A DNA stretch of 64,000 nt from Halanaerobium saccharolyticum subsp. saccharolyticum DSM 6643 (GCF_000350165.1 NZ_CAUI01000023.1:186001-250000); one strand, 5' to 3'. Counted from the stretch's first letter, positions 53,930 through 62,465 are shown. Notes: generated by a model from the letters alone, not told the origin. Program-made: numbers and translations.

Positions 53930-55102
53930 TTAGAGTTTTTCCAAATCATTTTTGATTTCCTCTACAAGTCTATCAATTTCTTGATAATCTTCATCAGCAC
54001 CATGACCTTTAGCTACAACCGGATCATATAAATCTACTTTTAGATTGGGCATTAAATCAAGCAGCTTATCAGTCATTCTGCCAGCCCAGCCGTAAGACCC
54101 AATAATTGAAGCATATCTTGTTTTTGGTTTTAAAACATTTGTCAAATAAGCTGCATACACTGCAGAAGGATGGGGGCCGGTTAGAACAGTTGGCGAGCCA
54201 AAGATTACAGTTGAAGCATCAACTAAAGAAATTGCAAGATCACCTAAATCAACATCAGTTAAATCAAAAGGCTTAACCTTGATTCCTTCATCAATTAAAG
54301 AACTGATAAAATATTTAATTAGATCTTTAGTGCTCCCGTGCATTGAAACATAAGGAACTACAACTTCAGGTTTTACCTCATCACTTACCCAATCATTATA
54401 TGAATCTAAAATCATATCAGGATTATCATAAATAGGTCCATGACTTGGAGCTATCATCTCGATCTCATAATCTTCTAATTTAGCTAAATTCTTTTTGATA
54501 ATCTTTCTAAAAGGCATCATAATTTCTGCGTAATATCTTTTAGCGGCTTTTAAAACTTCCTGTTCATCTTCTACATATAAATCACTTGTTGCTAAATGGG
54601 ATCCAAAAAAGTCACAGGGGAATAAGGTGTTTTCTTCCTGCAGATAAGTAGACATAGTTTCTGGCCAGTGAACCCATGGTGTATAAATAAATTCAAGAGT
54701 TTTTTCACCTAAATCTAATGTTTCCCCATCCTCAACTATTCTAATTTGATCTTCTTCAACATCTAGTAAATCTAAAAGCATTGGTTTAGCCTTTGCAGAA
54801 CATAGAACTTCAGCCTCAGGAAACTTTTCTAAAAGCAATGGAATTGTACCTGAATGATCCTGTTCAGCATGATTGGAAATTATATAATCTATTTTTTCTA
54901 CACCGACTTGATCCAAGTTATCTAGAAAATCTTGTTCAAAGTCTGGCTCAACAGTATCAATTATTGCATTCTTTTTTCCACCTTTAATAAAATAAGAGTT
55001 GTAACTTGTACCATCAGGTAGAGGAATCAACTCATCAAATAATTTTCTGTGCCAGTCAATAACTCCAACACTATACACATCTTCTGTAATTTTTCTAAAC
55101 AT
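53930..55102 (-). CDS. Flavodiiron protein (FprA, oxygen/NO reductase)
   Basis: 390-residue A-type flavoprotein: an N-terminal metallo-beta-lactamase domain with diiron ligands in SNHAEQDHSGTIP (H-x-E-x-D-H), the PWVHWPETMSTYL His, FGSHL and PSHGPIYDN, and a C-terminal flavodoxin domain with SMHGSTKDLIKY for FMN. It reduces O2 to water or NO to N2O, protecting anaerobes. AGGAGG-ATG start. Promoter with TTGACA-17-TATAAT and a CRP/FNR-type site about 75 bp upstream, sharing its regulator with the hybrid-cluster fusion. Electron donor (rubredoxin or similar) is not adjacent. Confidence 0.96.
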   Translation of the reverse strand: MFRKITEDVYSVGVIDWHRKLFDELIPLPDGTSYNSYFIKGGKKNAIIDTVEPDFEQDFLDNLDQVGVEKIDYIISNHAEQDHSGTIPLLLEKFPEAEVLCSAKAKPMLLDLLDVEEDQIRIVEDGETLDLGEKTLEFIYTPWVHWPETMSTYLQEENTLFPCDFFGSHLATSDLYVEDEQEVLKAAKRYYAEIMMPFRKIIKKNLAKLEDYEIEMIAPSHGPIYDNPDMILDSYNDWVSDEVKPEVVVPYVSMHGSTKDLIKYFISSLIDEGIKVKPFDLTDVDLGDLAISLVDASTVIFGSPTVLTGPHPSAVYAAYLTNVLKPKTRYASIIGSYGWAGRMTDKLLDLMPNLKVDLYDPVVAKGHGADEDYQEIDRLVEEIKNDLEKL

Positions 55103-55191
55103 TTCAAATTCCTCCTTTTGGAATTTATAATATTTTAAAATTTTGTTTTAAATTAACACTTCTTAAATTTACATTCTCCCTATCTTTATTA

Positions 55192-55220
55192 ATTATATTA
55201 ATCTTGATTTCTTTTGTCAA
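55192..55220 (-). promoter_or_regulatory. Sigma-70 type promoter of the flavodiiron gene
   Basis: TTGACA (55220-55215), a 17-bp spacer and TATAAT (55197-55192) on the minus strand, perfect consensus; predicted start near 55185, about 83 bp before the coding start. Confidence 0.9.
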
Positions 55221-55251
55221 GTTTATAATAACTCAGATTATCTTTTCTTTC

Positions 55252-55267
55252 CGTGACATGTATCACA
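55252..55267. promoter_or_regulatory. CRP/FNR-type site upstream of the flavodiiron gene
   Basis: CGTGACATGTATCACA, of the form CGTGA-N6-TCACA, like 48275 and 52122. Centre about 74 bp before the predicted start, further away than the class II sites but on the same promoter. Confidence 0.65.
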
Positions 55268-55300
55268 CAAAAAAGACCTTTGATGAATTCATCAAAGGTC
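55268..55300 (-). terminator. Terminator of the peptide/HD-GYP unit
   Basis: GACCTTTGATGAA / TTCATCAAAGGTC is a perfect inverted repeat followed by TTTTTT on the minus strand, 20 bp past the last gene of the unit. It separates that unit from the flavodiiron promoter. Confidence 0.92.
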
Positions 55301-55319
55301 ATTAGTGGCTTATTTATAA

Positions 55320-56147
55320 CTATTTATAATTTATATTATCAATTTTTGCTTCATATAAAATATATTTATCAAAATTACTTTCAATTTCTACAATAATTGA
55401 AGCTGGTACTTTAAAATTATTAATATCAATATAATTTTCATAAATAGCTTTCAGTGATACTTTGTCTTCTCCAAACAAAAACTGAGAACTGCTGATAGAA
55501 TTTAAAGTTTTATCTTCATTAAATTCAAATATAAAATCAATACTATTAGAAACTCTGTTTAATTTGACTAATGTCCGATTACCACTCATTACTGCTAAGT
55601 TGATATTACTACTCCCTAAATAATAATATGGAAAATAAACTGCATCAATTATCATCCTACTTTTCAAAAATAATTCAGCCTGATCACCATAAACAGATTT
55701 CTGATCTTTGGCACCCATTTTTTTAAATTCATAAACTCTTTTATCACCAAGTAATACTTCTCTCAATTTATTAAATATAATTTTGTTTTCTTCAATAACC
55801 CATTCACTTACAAACTCGCCAGTTCTTAAATTATAAGCTGACTTCATTTTAAAATCATGCATCTCACCATATTTCTGCTGACGATATTTACCCGAATAAT
55901 TAATTCTAACGTGAGTAGATAAATTTCTGCTATTAGGAATGCTGTATTGGATATACCTTCTCATAGGAGCTGGAATAGAAATACTACTGGGGTTTTTAAT
56001 AGAAAAACTATCACTAAGAGAATATTCTCTCTGCAAAACGCTAATATCTTGCTCATATTGATAATCCGAATACACATTTGCAAAAACTGTATATATAGAA
56101 AATGATATAACAACAAAAATAAGTATAATAAATATTTTTTTGAGCAA
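55320..56147 (-). CDS. Membrane-anchored or exported protein, DUF6544-like, unknown function
   Basis: 275 residues starting at TTG 56147, 8 nt after AAGGGG. One N-terminal hydrophobic segment (IFIILIFVVISFSIYTVFA) would anchor or export it; the rest is beta-rich and soluble. The SIPAPMRRYIQYSIPNSRNL stretch (about residues 60-80) resembles the PAPxRRYxxxxxP motif of a family of unknown function (DUF6544-type); that assignment is by eye and not certain. It is the last gene of the four-gene unit with the small peptide and HD-GYP protein, so an envelope role linked to that signal is likely. Confidence 0.65.
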   Translation of the reverse strand: MLKKIFIILIFVVISFSIYTVFANVYSDYQYEQDISVLQREYSLSDSFSIKNPSSISIPAPMRRYIQYSIPNSRNLSTHVRINYSGKYRQQKYGEMHDFKMKSAYNLRTGEFVSEWVIEENKIIFNKLREVLLGDKRVYEFKKMGAKDQKSVYGDQAELFLKSRMIIDAVYFPYYYLGSSNINLAVMSGNRTLVKLNRVSNSIDFIFEFNEDKTLNSISSSQFLFGEDKVSLKAIYENYIDINNFKVPASIIVEIESNFDKYILYEAKIDNINYK

Positions 56148-56168
56148 GATAATCACCCCTTGTTTATT

Positions 56169-56789
56169 TTAAATAAAATAGCAGATTCGTCTGTTAACTG
56201 CTTTTAGACAAGCTTTAGCTATTGCCAGAGCTATATCATTATTTACATATACAGATCCAACTAATTTTTCCTGCATTAAATTATTATCTAAATTATACAT
56301 CGATAACTGAGCAATTACAAGTTCTTCTTTACCTTTAATTGTAAAAATATCATCCACTACTAGTTTTGCATCAAAATTTAAATATTTATTTAAAACACTT
56401 AAAATTGATCTCCCAATTAATTTTTCAATACTTTCTCCAATTTGAGCTTCAAAACTGTCTTCTGTTCTTTTTTCTCTTATCTTCATCTCTACTTTACAAC
56501 ATGAGCGATTATTTTCTGTGTGAACAGAGATTAATTCTATTCTATCTGTTGAAACATCACTTACATTTTCTTTAAAAGAATCTGCTACCTGAGCAATACT
56601 GATTTTTTTATGATCAATTTTATGATCAGTATGCACCAAACAAATTGTTTCTACATCTCTGACTATTCTTTTGGGATCTCTCTTTTTATCAGCAATAATA
56701 TGTATTTCTTCTATCTTTTCTGAACCAATTAAATTACAGGAAAAAACACCTTCAAGTTCTTGAATAATATCTCTTATCTTTTCATTCAT
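56169..56789 (-). CDS. Hypothetical protein of the HD-GYP unit
   Basis: 206 residues, not recognised. Cytosolic, mixed alpha/beta, perhaps two related halves: TICLVHTDHKIDHKKISIAQV near residue 50 is the most striking stretch and reads like a conserved motif of a family I cannot name. A second strand set (RIELISVHTENNRSCCKVEMKI) leads to a helical part and a C-terminal ALAIAKACLKAVNRR helix. Starts 37 bp after the HD-GYP gene and is 21 bp ahead of the next gene; GGGGAG ribosome site. Probably a partner of the HD-GYP protein. Confidence 0.7.
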   Translation of the reverse strand: MNEKIRDIIQELEGVFSCNLIGSEKIEEIHIIADKKRDPKRIVRDVETICLVHTDHKIDHKKISIAQVADSFKENVSDVSTDRIELISVHTENNRSCCKVEMKIREKRTEDSFEAQIGESIEKLIGRSILSVLNKYLNFDAKLVVDDIFTIKGKEELVIAQLSMYNLDNNLMQEKLVGSVYVNNDIALAIAKACLKAVNRRICYFI

Positions 56790-56826
56790 CTATTTATCTC
56801 TCCCCTTCATAAATTAATTAAGCTTT

Positions 56827-58113
56827 TTAACTATATGATAATTCCATTTCTCTAATTTTTTCTTTACTTTTAAAACTATCATCAAAAAAACCTTTTTTAA
56901 TGAGTTTAATCATTTCTTTTGCTATTTCCGGATCAAATTGTTTGCCAGCACATTTTTCAAACTCTTCTATTATATCTTCTTTAGTCATTGGAGGCTTATA
57001 ACTTCTACCCGTAATCATAACATCGAGCGAATCACAAACCGCCAATATTCTGGCACCAACTGGTATTTTATCTCCTTTAATACCTTCTGGATATCCTCCG
57101 CCATCCCACCTTTCGTGATGATAGAGTATTATATCTAAATCATTATTTAAAATATCAATATCTTTTAAAAGTTCATATCCATATTGGGTGTGTTCTTTGA
57201 TGTCCGAATACTCTTGTTTAGTTAATTTATTGGAGCTTCTTAATATATCATCATCTACATATATCTTACCAATATCATGAATTTTAGCTATACTAATAAT
57301 TCTTTCAGATTTAGCTCGCGATAAGTTCATCTCACCACAAAGATGATAAGTATATTCTGCAACTCGTTCACAATGTCCCTCAGTATAATGATCTTTCGAA
57401 TCAATTACTTTCAGAAAACTCTCAATAATTTGTGTATAAGAATTCATCTGCTGCAGCCTTGAATAAAAGAAATCTTTAATAATGAAGAGCAGAACAATAA
57501 TTAAAAGAAAAAAAACTTTACCAAAATTAATATACGAAGCTAATAATATAAGTCCAATAAAATAAGAGGTAATAAGATTTTTAGAAAGCTCTCTAAAATA
57601 ATTTAATAAAGAAAACTTATTGACATCTTCTCTAGATATATTAATAACTATATAAACTAAAGTATTATTTATTAAAAAATAGATTAATATAGCAGATAAT
57701 ATAGATAACATGGGAAAACTATCCCCATCTAAAATTGGTCTCACTACTCTAAATATTAAAGCGGCAGTGGAAGCTGCCAGAAAAAATACAGACCGATTAA
57801 ACAGAAATTTATACCAAACAAATTTCATGTTTTTAGCAGTATATTCTATAGTACCTATTGCTGCAATTATACCTACCCAAAAAGGGTTTAAAACTACAAA
57901 GGCAGGTATTAAAACAGGTAAGTTCATTGAAGTTGTAATTTCAGTCATTGAATTAAAAAACATACTAAAATTATTTACTAAAATAATTACTATTAATAGA
58001 AAAATGACATTTATTAAATTAAATTCAGAAATATATTTGTAGTTTAATATAATAAAAATGGAAAATGATATTAAATAAACAAAACTCAAGTAAATTTTAA
58101 GTTTTTTATCCAA
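56827..58113 (-). CDS. Membrane HD-GYP domain protein (probable c-di-GMP phosphodiesterase)
   Basis: 428 residues. Residues 1-215 contain about six to seven hydrophobic segments without a recognised sensor domain. From about 230 an HD-GYP domain follows: EGHCERVAEYTYHL, KIHDIGKIYVDD (HD), LYHHERWDGGGYPEGIKG (HHExxxGxGYP) and ILAVCDSLDVMITGRSY. All metal and GYP residues are present, so hydrolysis of c-di-GMP (or a related cyclic dinucleotide) is expected. It starts at TTG, after GAGGAG. It lies just downstream of the peptide gene, and its membrane part could sense that peptide (inference). Confidence 0.9.
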   Translation of the reverse strand: MDKKLKIYLSFVYLISFSIFIILNYKYISEFNLINVIFLLIVIILVNNFSMFFNSMTEITTSMNLPVLIPAFVVLNPFWVGIIAAIGTIEYTAKNMKFVWYKFLFNRSVFFLAASTAALIFRVVRPILDGDSFPMLSILSAILIYFLINNTLVYIVINISREDVNKFSLLNYFRELSKNLITSYFIGLILLASYINFGKVFFLLIIVLLFIIKDFFYSRLQQMNSYTQIIESFLKVIDSKDHYTEGHCERVAEYTYHLCGEMNLSRAKSERIISIAKIHDIGKIYVDDDILRSSNKLTKQEYSDIKEHTQYGYELLKDIDILNNDLDIILYHHERWDGGGYPEGIKGDKIPVGARILAVCDSLDVMITGRSYKPPMTKEDIIEEFEKCAGKQFDPEIAKEMIKLIKKGFFDDSFKSKEKIREMELSYS

Positions 58114-58168
58114 AATTTATCACTCCTCTATTAAAAATAATCTGACAGCAGATTTTCAAAGCCCTATT

Positions 58169-58255
58169 TTACCAATGACTAGAATCTGCTAATGCAGATA
58201 TAGCTGTACCAAAAGTTATTAAAGCTGTTGTAATAGCTATATAAAACTTTTTCAT
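58169..58255 (-). CDS. 28-residue secreted peptide, possible signalling peptide
   Basis: Short gene with AGGGAG 10 nt before the ATG. The product is MKKFYIAITTALITFGTA followed by ISALADSSHW: a basic start (K2, K3), a hydrophobic core, and an AxA-type signal peptidase site (A21-L22-A23). Cleavage there would release the pentapeptide DSSHW. The reading frame stops immediately (TAA). It is the first gene of the four-gene unit, 55 bp ahead of the membrane HD-GYP gene. Such a signal-plus-five-residue gene has no purpose other than export of the tail, or a leader role, so a pheromone-like function is proposed (inference). Confidence 0.65.
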   Translation of the reverse strand: MKKFYIAITTALITFGTAISALADSSHW

Positions 58256-58286
58256 TAAAATTCAGCTCCCTTCGTTATTTGTCTTT

Positions 58287-58350
58287 CTAAGCTCATTTAC
58301 GAAGGTAAGCTAGGCTCATTTTTTTAAGCTAATCTCTCGCTGCTGTCAGA
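58287..58350 (-). promoter_or_regulatory. Leader of the peptide gene with direct repeats and a long-range pairing arm
   Basis: Two copies of CTARGCTCAT (58287-58296 and 58310-58319, 23 bp apart, about two helical turns) precede the peptide gene. TGCTGTCAGA at 58341-58350 is the exact reverse complement of TCTGACAGCA at 58141-58150, so the transcript could close a 10-bp helix round the whole peptide gene. No known riboswitch core was recognised. Confidence 0.4.
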
Positions 58351-58472
58351 TTACTCTTTTAAATAATTCAATATAGTCTTCAAATATCCTTTTTTTTAGG
58401 CAAAAAAACACTTATAATTCCTTTATTAATAAGGTTTACCAGTAATTTTTAGAATATTTTACCACATTAACC

Positions 58473-58504
58473 AAAAAAAGTTCTAAGAAATATTAGAACT
58501 TTTT
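58473..58504 (-). terminator. Terminator after fumC
   Basis: AAAAAGTTCTAA, a 5-nt loop and TTAGAACTTTTTTT on the minus strand; strong stem and T-run, about 45 bp past the stop codon. Confidence 0.9.
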
Positions 58505-58548
58505 ACTTAAATTTATTAGACTTTATAATTTAGCTTTTCAAAATTTAA

Positions 58549-59943
58549 TTAATCTATGTTTGGCTCAGTCATTTTTTTAGGATCAACATAACTCTCAAAT
58601 TCTTTTGCAGTTAAATAGCCAAGTTCAACCGCAGCTTCTTTTAGACTCATCTTTTCTGTAAAAGCTTTTTGAGCAATTTCAGCTGACTTATCATAACCAA
58701 TTACAGGATTTAGAGCTGTAACAAGCATTAGAGAGCTTTCTAAATATTTAGCTATTTGTCCCCTGTCTGCTTCGATACCGCTTAAACAGCGCTTATTATA
58801 AGAAGCTATAGAGTCTCCTAGCAGCTTGATTGACTGTAGTATATTATAAATAATCAAAGGTTTAGCAACATTAAGCTGAAAATTACCACTGCCTCCACCT
58901 ATGTTAACTGCCGTATCATTAGCCATTACTTGTGCTGAAGCTTGAAATAAAGCTTCTGCCTGAGTTGGATTAACCTTTCCAGGCATAATAGAACTTCCGG
59001 GCTCATTTTTAGGAATTTTAATTTCACCAATTCCACAACGAGGTCCGGAGGAAAGCCAGCGGGTATCATTAGCAAGTTTCATTAAAAAAGAAGCCGCTGT
59101 TTTTAAAACCCCGCTTAAATTGACAAAACTGTCATGAGCTGCGATTCCAGCAGATTTATTTTTAGCAGCCACAAAATCTTTATCTGTTTCTAGATTAATA
59201 TATTGTACAATAACTTTGTCAAAATTAGATTTAGTATTTAAACCAGTACCAACTGCCGTTCCACCAATTGGTAGCTTTTTTAAGTATTTTAGACTATCAT
59301 TAATCATCTCAATTATATTGGTTAATTGAGCAGCAAAAGTTTCAAATTCTTGACCTAAAGTAATCGGAGTTGCATCCATAAGATGTGTGCGTCCTACCTT
59401 AACTAATTCTTTATATTGTTTCGATTTTTTCTCTAACTCATTTTTTAGATCAGCCAATATTGGAAGTAAAAAATCTTCCAACTTAATTACTGCAGCCAGA
59501 GCCATAGCAGTTGGAAAAGTGTCATTTGAAGATTGAGACATATTGACATCATCATTAGGATGTACTGGCTTTTTACTTCCTAATTTTTCTCCTGCCAGTT
59601 GTGAAACTTTATTTGCTAAAACTTCATTGACATTCATATTTGTTTGAGTTCCAGAACCTGTCTGCCAGAGAGAAATTGGGAAATGTTGATCAAGCTCTCC
59701 TTTGATAAGTTGATCAGCTGCTTCAAAAATATATTCGCATTTTTCTATATCTATTAATTCTAACTCATGATTCGCCAAAACAGCTGCTTTTTTTAAAATA
59801 CCATAGGCCCTAATTATTTCAATTGGCATTTTTTCTTCACCAATTGGAAAGTTTTCTACTGCTCTGGCAGTTTGAGCACCATATAATTTATCAACTGGAA
59901 CTTTAACTTCTCCAAGACTATCTTTTTCAATTCGGTAATCCAT
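58549..59943 (-). CDS. fumC: Class II fumarate hydratase
   Basis: Reversible hydration of fumarate to malate. 464 residues, iron-free fumarase superfamily: the signature GSSIMPGKVNPTQAE near residue 318 is the fumarase form (aspartase has NPV), and SSNDTFPTAMALA and GRTHLMDATPITLGQEF are also present. AGAGGTG precedes the ATG. It starts 26 bp after the IclR regulator gene on the same strand and may be controlled by it. Its role may be reductive or amino-acid-linked in an anaerobe. Confidence 0.95.
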   Translation of the reverse strand: MDYRIEKDSLGEVKVPVDKLYGAQTARAVENFPIGEEKMPIEIIRAYGILKKAAVLANHELELIDIEKCEYIFEAADQLIKGELDQHFPISLWQTGSGTQTNMNVNEVLANKVSQLAGEKLGSKKPVHPNDDVNMSQSSNDTFPTAMALAAVIKLEDFLLPILADLKNELEKKSKQYKELVKVGRTHLMDATPITLGQEFETFAAQLTNIIEMINDSLKYLKKLPIGGTAVGTGLNTKSNFDKVIVQYINLETDKDFVAAKNKSAGIAAHDSFVNLSGVLKTAASFLMKLANDTRWLSSGPRCGIGEIKIPKNEPGSSIMPGKVNPTQAEALFQASAQVMANDTAVNIGGGSGNFQLNVAKPLIIYNILQSIKLLGDSIASYNKRCLSGIEADRGQIAKYLESSLMLVTALNPVIGYDKSAEIAQKAFTEKMSLKEAAVELGYLTAKEFESYVDPKKMTEPNID

Positions 59944-59969
59944 CTGACACCTCTTTTCTTAAAATTAAT

Positions 59970-60746
59970 TTAACTTATATAACCTAATGATCTAGACATT
60001 TTTTTAGAGTATTGAACTACTAGTTCAGCCAATTCCTCCAATCTTTCTTTTGGCATTCTACTAATTGGAGCTGAAATACTGAAAGAAGCTACTACATCAC
60101 CTCGATGATTGAAAATTGGGCCAGCTATACAACGAATATCTTTCTCTTGTTCCTCATCATCAACTGCATATCCTTGCTTTTTGACTTTCTTTAAATGGGA
60201 TAAAAATTCATCAATATCAGTGATAGTGTTTTTAGTTTTGGCTTCCATACCCTTTTCTTCTAAAATCTCTCTAACTTTATTTTCTGGCATTTGAGCCATG
60301 ATAGTTTTGCCCAGACTAGTAGAATATACTGGCGCCCTCTTACCAACCTGAGAATACATACGAATAGTTGCTGTACTTTCGACTTTATCCAAATAAATTA
60401 TTTCTCCAGCATCAAGTATACCTAGGTGAACTGTTTCTTCAGTTTTTTGCATTAATTCTTCTAAATATGGGCGAACTCTGATTCTGCTGTCAATATCATT
60501 TAAAACACTGGAACTTAGCTCAAATAATTTAATGCCTGCAATATATTTATGACTATCCGCATTTTTTTCTAAATAACCTCTAAATTTTAGAGTATCAAGC
60601 AGACGATAAACAGTACTTTTATGTATATCTAACTCTCGACTAATTTCTGTAACACCCATACCTTTTTCATTTCCAACAATTAATTCCAAAATATCTAGTG
60701 CTCTATCTAAAGATTTTATCAACTGATTTGGTTTTTTAGGAGCCAT
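59970..60746 (-). CDS. IclR-family transcriptional regulator
   Basis: 258 residues: N-terminal winged helix (GVTEISRELDIHKSTVYRLLDTL, residues about 30-52) and the C-terminal effector-binding domain (YSTSLGKTIMAQ, RCIAGPIFNHRGDVVASFSIS). The effector is unknown. Being 26 bp upstream of fumC, it may regulate fumC or the mannose/membrane genes upstream. GGG ribosome site before the ATG. Confidence 0.92.
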   Translation of the reverse strand: MAPKKPNQLIKSLDRALDILELIVGNEKGMGVTEISRELDIHKSTVYRLLDTLKFRGYLEKNADSHKYIAGIKLFELSSSVLNDIDSRIRVRPYLEELMQKTEETVHLGILDAGEIIYLDKVESTATIRMYSQVGKRAPVYSTSLGKTIMAQMPENKVREILEEKGMEAKTKNTITDIDEFLSHLKKVKKQGYAVDDEEQEKDIRCIAGPIFNHRGDVVASFSISAPISRMPKERLEELAELVVQYSKKMSRSLGYIS

Positions 60747-60774
60747 TATAAATCCCTTTCTCTATCTATCAATT

Positions 60775-61413
60775 TTATTTTTTAAAAAACTTACTATTTT
60801 TTTCTAAGACTTCAGTTAAATATCTCTGAAAACGTGAAGCTCTTTTGTTTTTTATGTAAAAATAACCGATAGTTGATGTAATAAAGGCACCTATACAGTC
60901 CTCCATTAAATCAAACATTGTGTCTACTAGCCCAGATTTTTGCATATTAAGTCCAAAAATAATATCCATCCAAAATTCAAATATTTCCCAGAAAACTCCA
61001 ATGGTTACGGCAAAAGAAAAGGCAAATACTGCTACAAAAATTGGACTTAAGACCACATCTATATTCTCATTTTTATTTAAAACATAAACCATAACAAAAC
61101 CAATAAAACCCATTCCCATTCCGTAAATCATATGCAGCATGCTGTCCCACCACCAGAAACGATAGTAAAAATCTTGCTGTTCACCAAGATACATTGAAGC
61201 AAAAATAAAGACAACAATTATAAACTGCAGTCCATTTGGAATGTGCAGATAATTTTTATCTGTTAAATAGGCTGGTAAATAAATTAAAATAATTGCCAAT
61301 ACTGCTGTAAATAAGTTAAGCCAGTTTTCAGCAATAAAGTTACCGACTACTGCAGCCAACAGTAAAAATAGAAAAAACCGAGTTATATAAAGTTGTAGCT
61401 TTTCTTGATCCAT
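60775..61413 (-). CDS. Integral membrane protein (DUF2238-like), function unknown
   Basis: 212 residues with about six hydrophobic helices. WWWDSMLHMIYGMGMGF and VFWEIFEFWMDIIFG hold the acidic and His residues, and VDTMFDLMEDCIGAF resembles DUF2238 (YjdF-type) membrane proteins; assignment by eye. It starts 6 bp after manA ends, and is probably coupled to it, since no separate Shine-Dalgarno is visible. ATG 61413 is chosen over a TTG (61419). Role unknown. Confidence 0.7.
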   Translation of the reverse strand: MDQEKLQLYITRFFLFLLLAAVVGNFIAENWLNLFTAVLAIILIYLPAYLTDKNYLHIPNGLQFIIVVFIFASMYLGEQQDFYYRFWWWDSMLHMIYGMGMGFIGFVMVYVLNKNENIDVVLSPIFVAVFAFSFAVTIGVFWEIFEFWMDIIFGLNMQKSGLVDTMFDLMEDCIGAFITSTIGYFYIKNKRASRFQRYLTEVLEKNSKFFKK

Positions 61414-61419
61414 AATCAA

Positions 61420-62397
61420 TTATTCTACTACGGATAAAATTTGACTTTTACTTTTTTCTAAGTCAGGAACATAACTCTTCATTAATTTTAAATTACCCTT
61501 AATTTTATATTCTTCACAGTAAGCTGGAATCAACACACTCTCTGTTTCACTTAATTCTAATTCTTGTTCATCCCAAATAATTTTACCCTGACCTTCTACA
61601 GCTGTTAAAATATAAAACCGATCTTCTTCCCCGCTGGCTTCATATTCAGTTTTAATATTAATAATATCAAGTGCAAATTTATTATTTAAACAATAATAGC
61701 TATAATCATAATCTTCTCCACAGACCTTAAGACCTTTTCTTTTACCAGACTGAAGTTGAAAATCAATCACTTCTAAAGCTTTAGATAACTGAAGTCCTCT
61801 ATCCCTACCATAATCATAAACTCTATATGTTGTATCACTGCTTTGTTGAACTTCAGCCAGCATAATACCTGCTCCTATAGCATGAAGCAGACCCGCCTTA
61901 ATAAAAAACACATCTCCTTTTTCCACCTTTACTTTATGTACATATTGATTAATTTGATCATTTTGAACAGCTTTCTTAAATTCACTTTCTGTACAATCTT
62001 CGGTACCAATAATTAAGTATGCATCCTCATCTGCATCTATGACATACCAGGCTTCATTTTTCCCAGACTCTCCCTGGTATTTTTCAGCATATTTGTCGTC
62101 AGGATGAACTTGTATCGAAAGTTGTGCCTGTGCATCTATAAATTTAAGTAATAACGGAAATTCTTCAATTTCAATATCTTTCCCTAAAATTTGTTGTGGA
62201 TACATTTCCGCTAATTCTTTTAAAGTTTTGCCAGCAAGCTTGCCATTTACCGCAACACTCATCTCAGATTCATGAGCAGATATATCCCAACTTTCACCTA
62301 TTTTACCTTCGGGCATATCTTCTCTATAATTTTCAAATTTGCGTCCACCCCAGACTTTTTCTATATATTTATGATCAAATTTTAATGGATAAAACAT
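61420..62397 (-). CDS. manA: Mannose-6-phosphate isomerase, class I
   Basis: Interconverts mannose-6-phosphate and fructose-6-phosphate; zinc enzyme of 325 residues, the short Firmicutes form. Zn-binding stretches are visible: SIQVHPDD near residue 95 and GLLHAIGAGIMLAEVQQSSD, followed by TYRVYDYGR, the active-site Arg region. The C-terminal cupin-like domain ends at SQILSVVE. AGGAGG-ATG start. Located between the FtsA-like gene (68 bp) and the membrane protein. Confidence 0.94.
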   Translation of the reverse strand: MFYPLKFDHKYIEKVWGGRKFENYREDMPEGKIGESWDISAHESEMSVAVNGKLAGKTLKELAEMYPQQILGKDIEIEEFPLLLKFIDAQAQLSIQVHPDDKYAEKYQGESGKNEAWYVIDADEDAYLIIGTEDCTESEFKKAVQNDQINQYVHKVKVEKGDVFFIKAGLLHAIGAGIMLAEVQQSSDTTYRVYDYGRDRGLQLSKALEVIDFQLQSGKRKGLKVCGEDYDYSYYCLNNKFALDIINIKTEYEASGEEDRFYILTAVEGQGKIIWDEQELELSETESVLIPAYCEEYKIKGNLKLMKSYVPDLEKSKSQILSVVE

Positions 62398-62465
62398 AAA
62401 AATTCCTCCTATTGTGTTATTCTAATTTTTAAGCTTCTAGCTCTATTAAACTGGAAAATGAAAAT

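Noticed and set aside
58256-58380. c-di-GMP riboswitch before the peptide/HD-GYP genes
   Set aside because: The conserved GEMM core was not found in either arm by eye.
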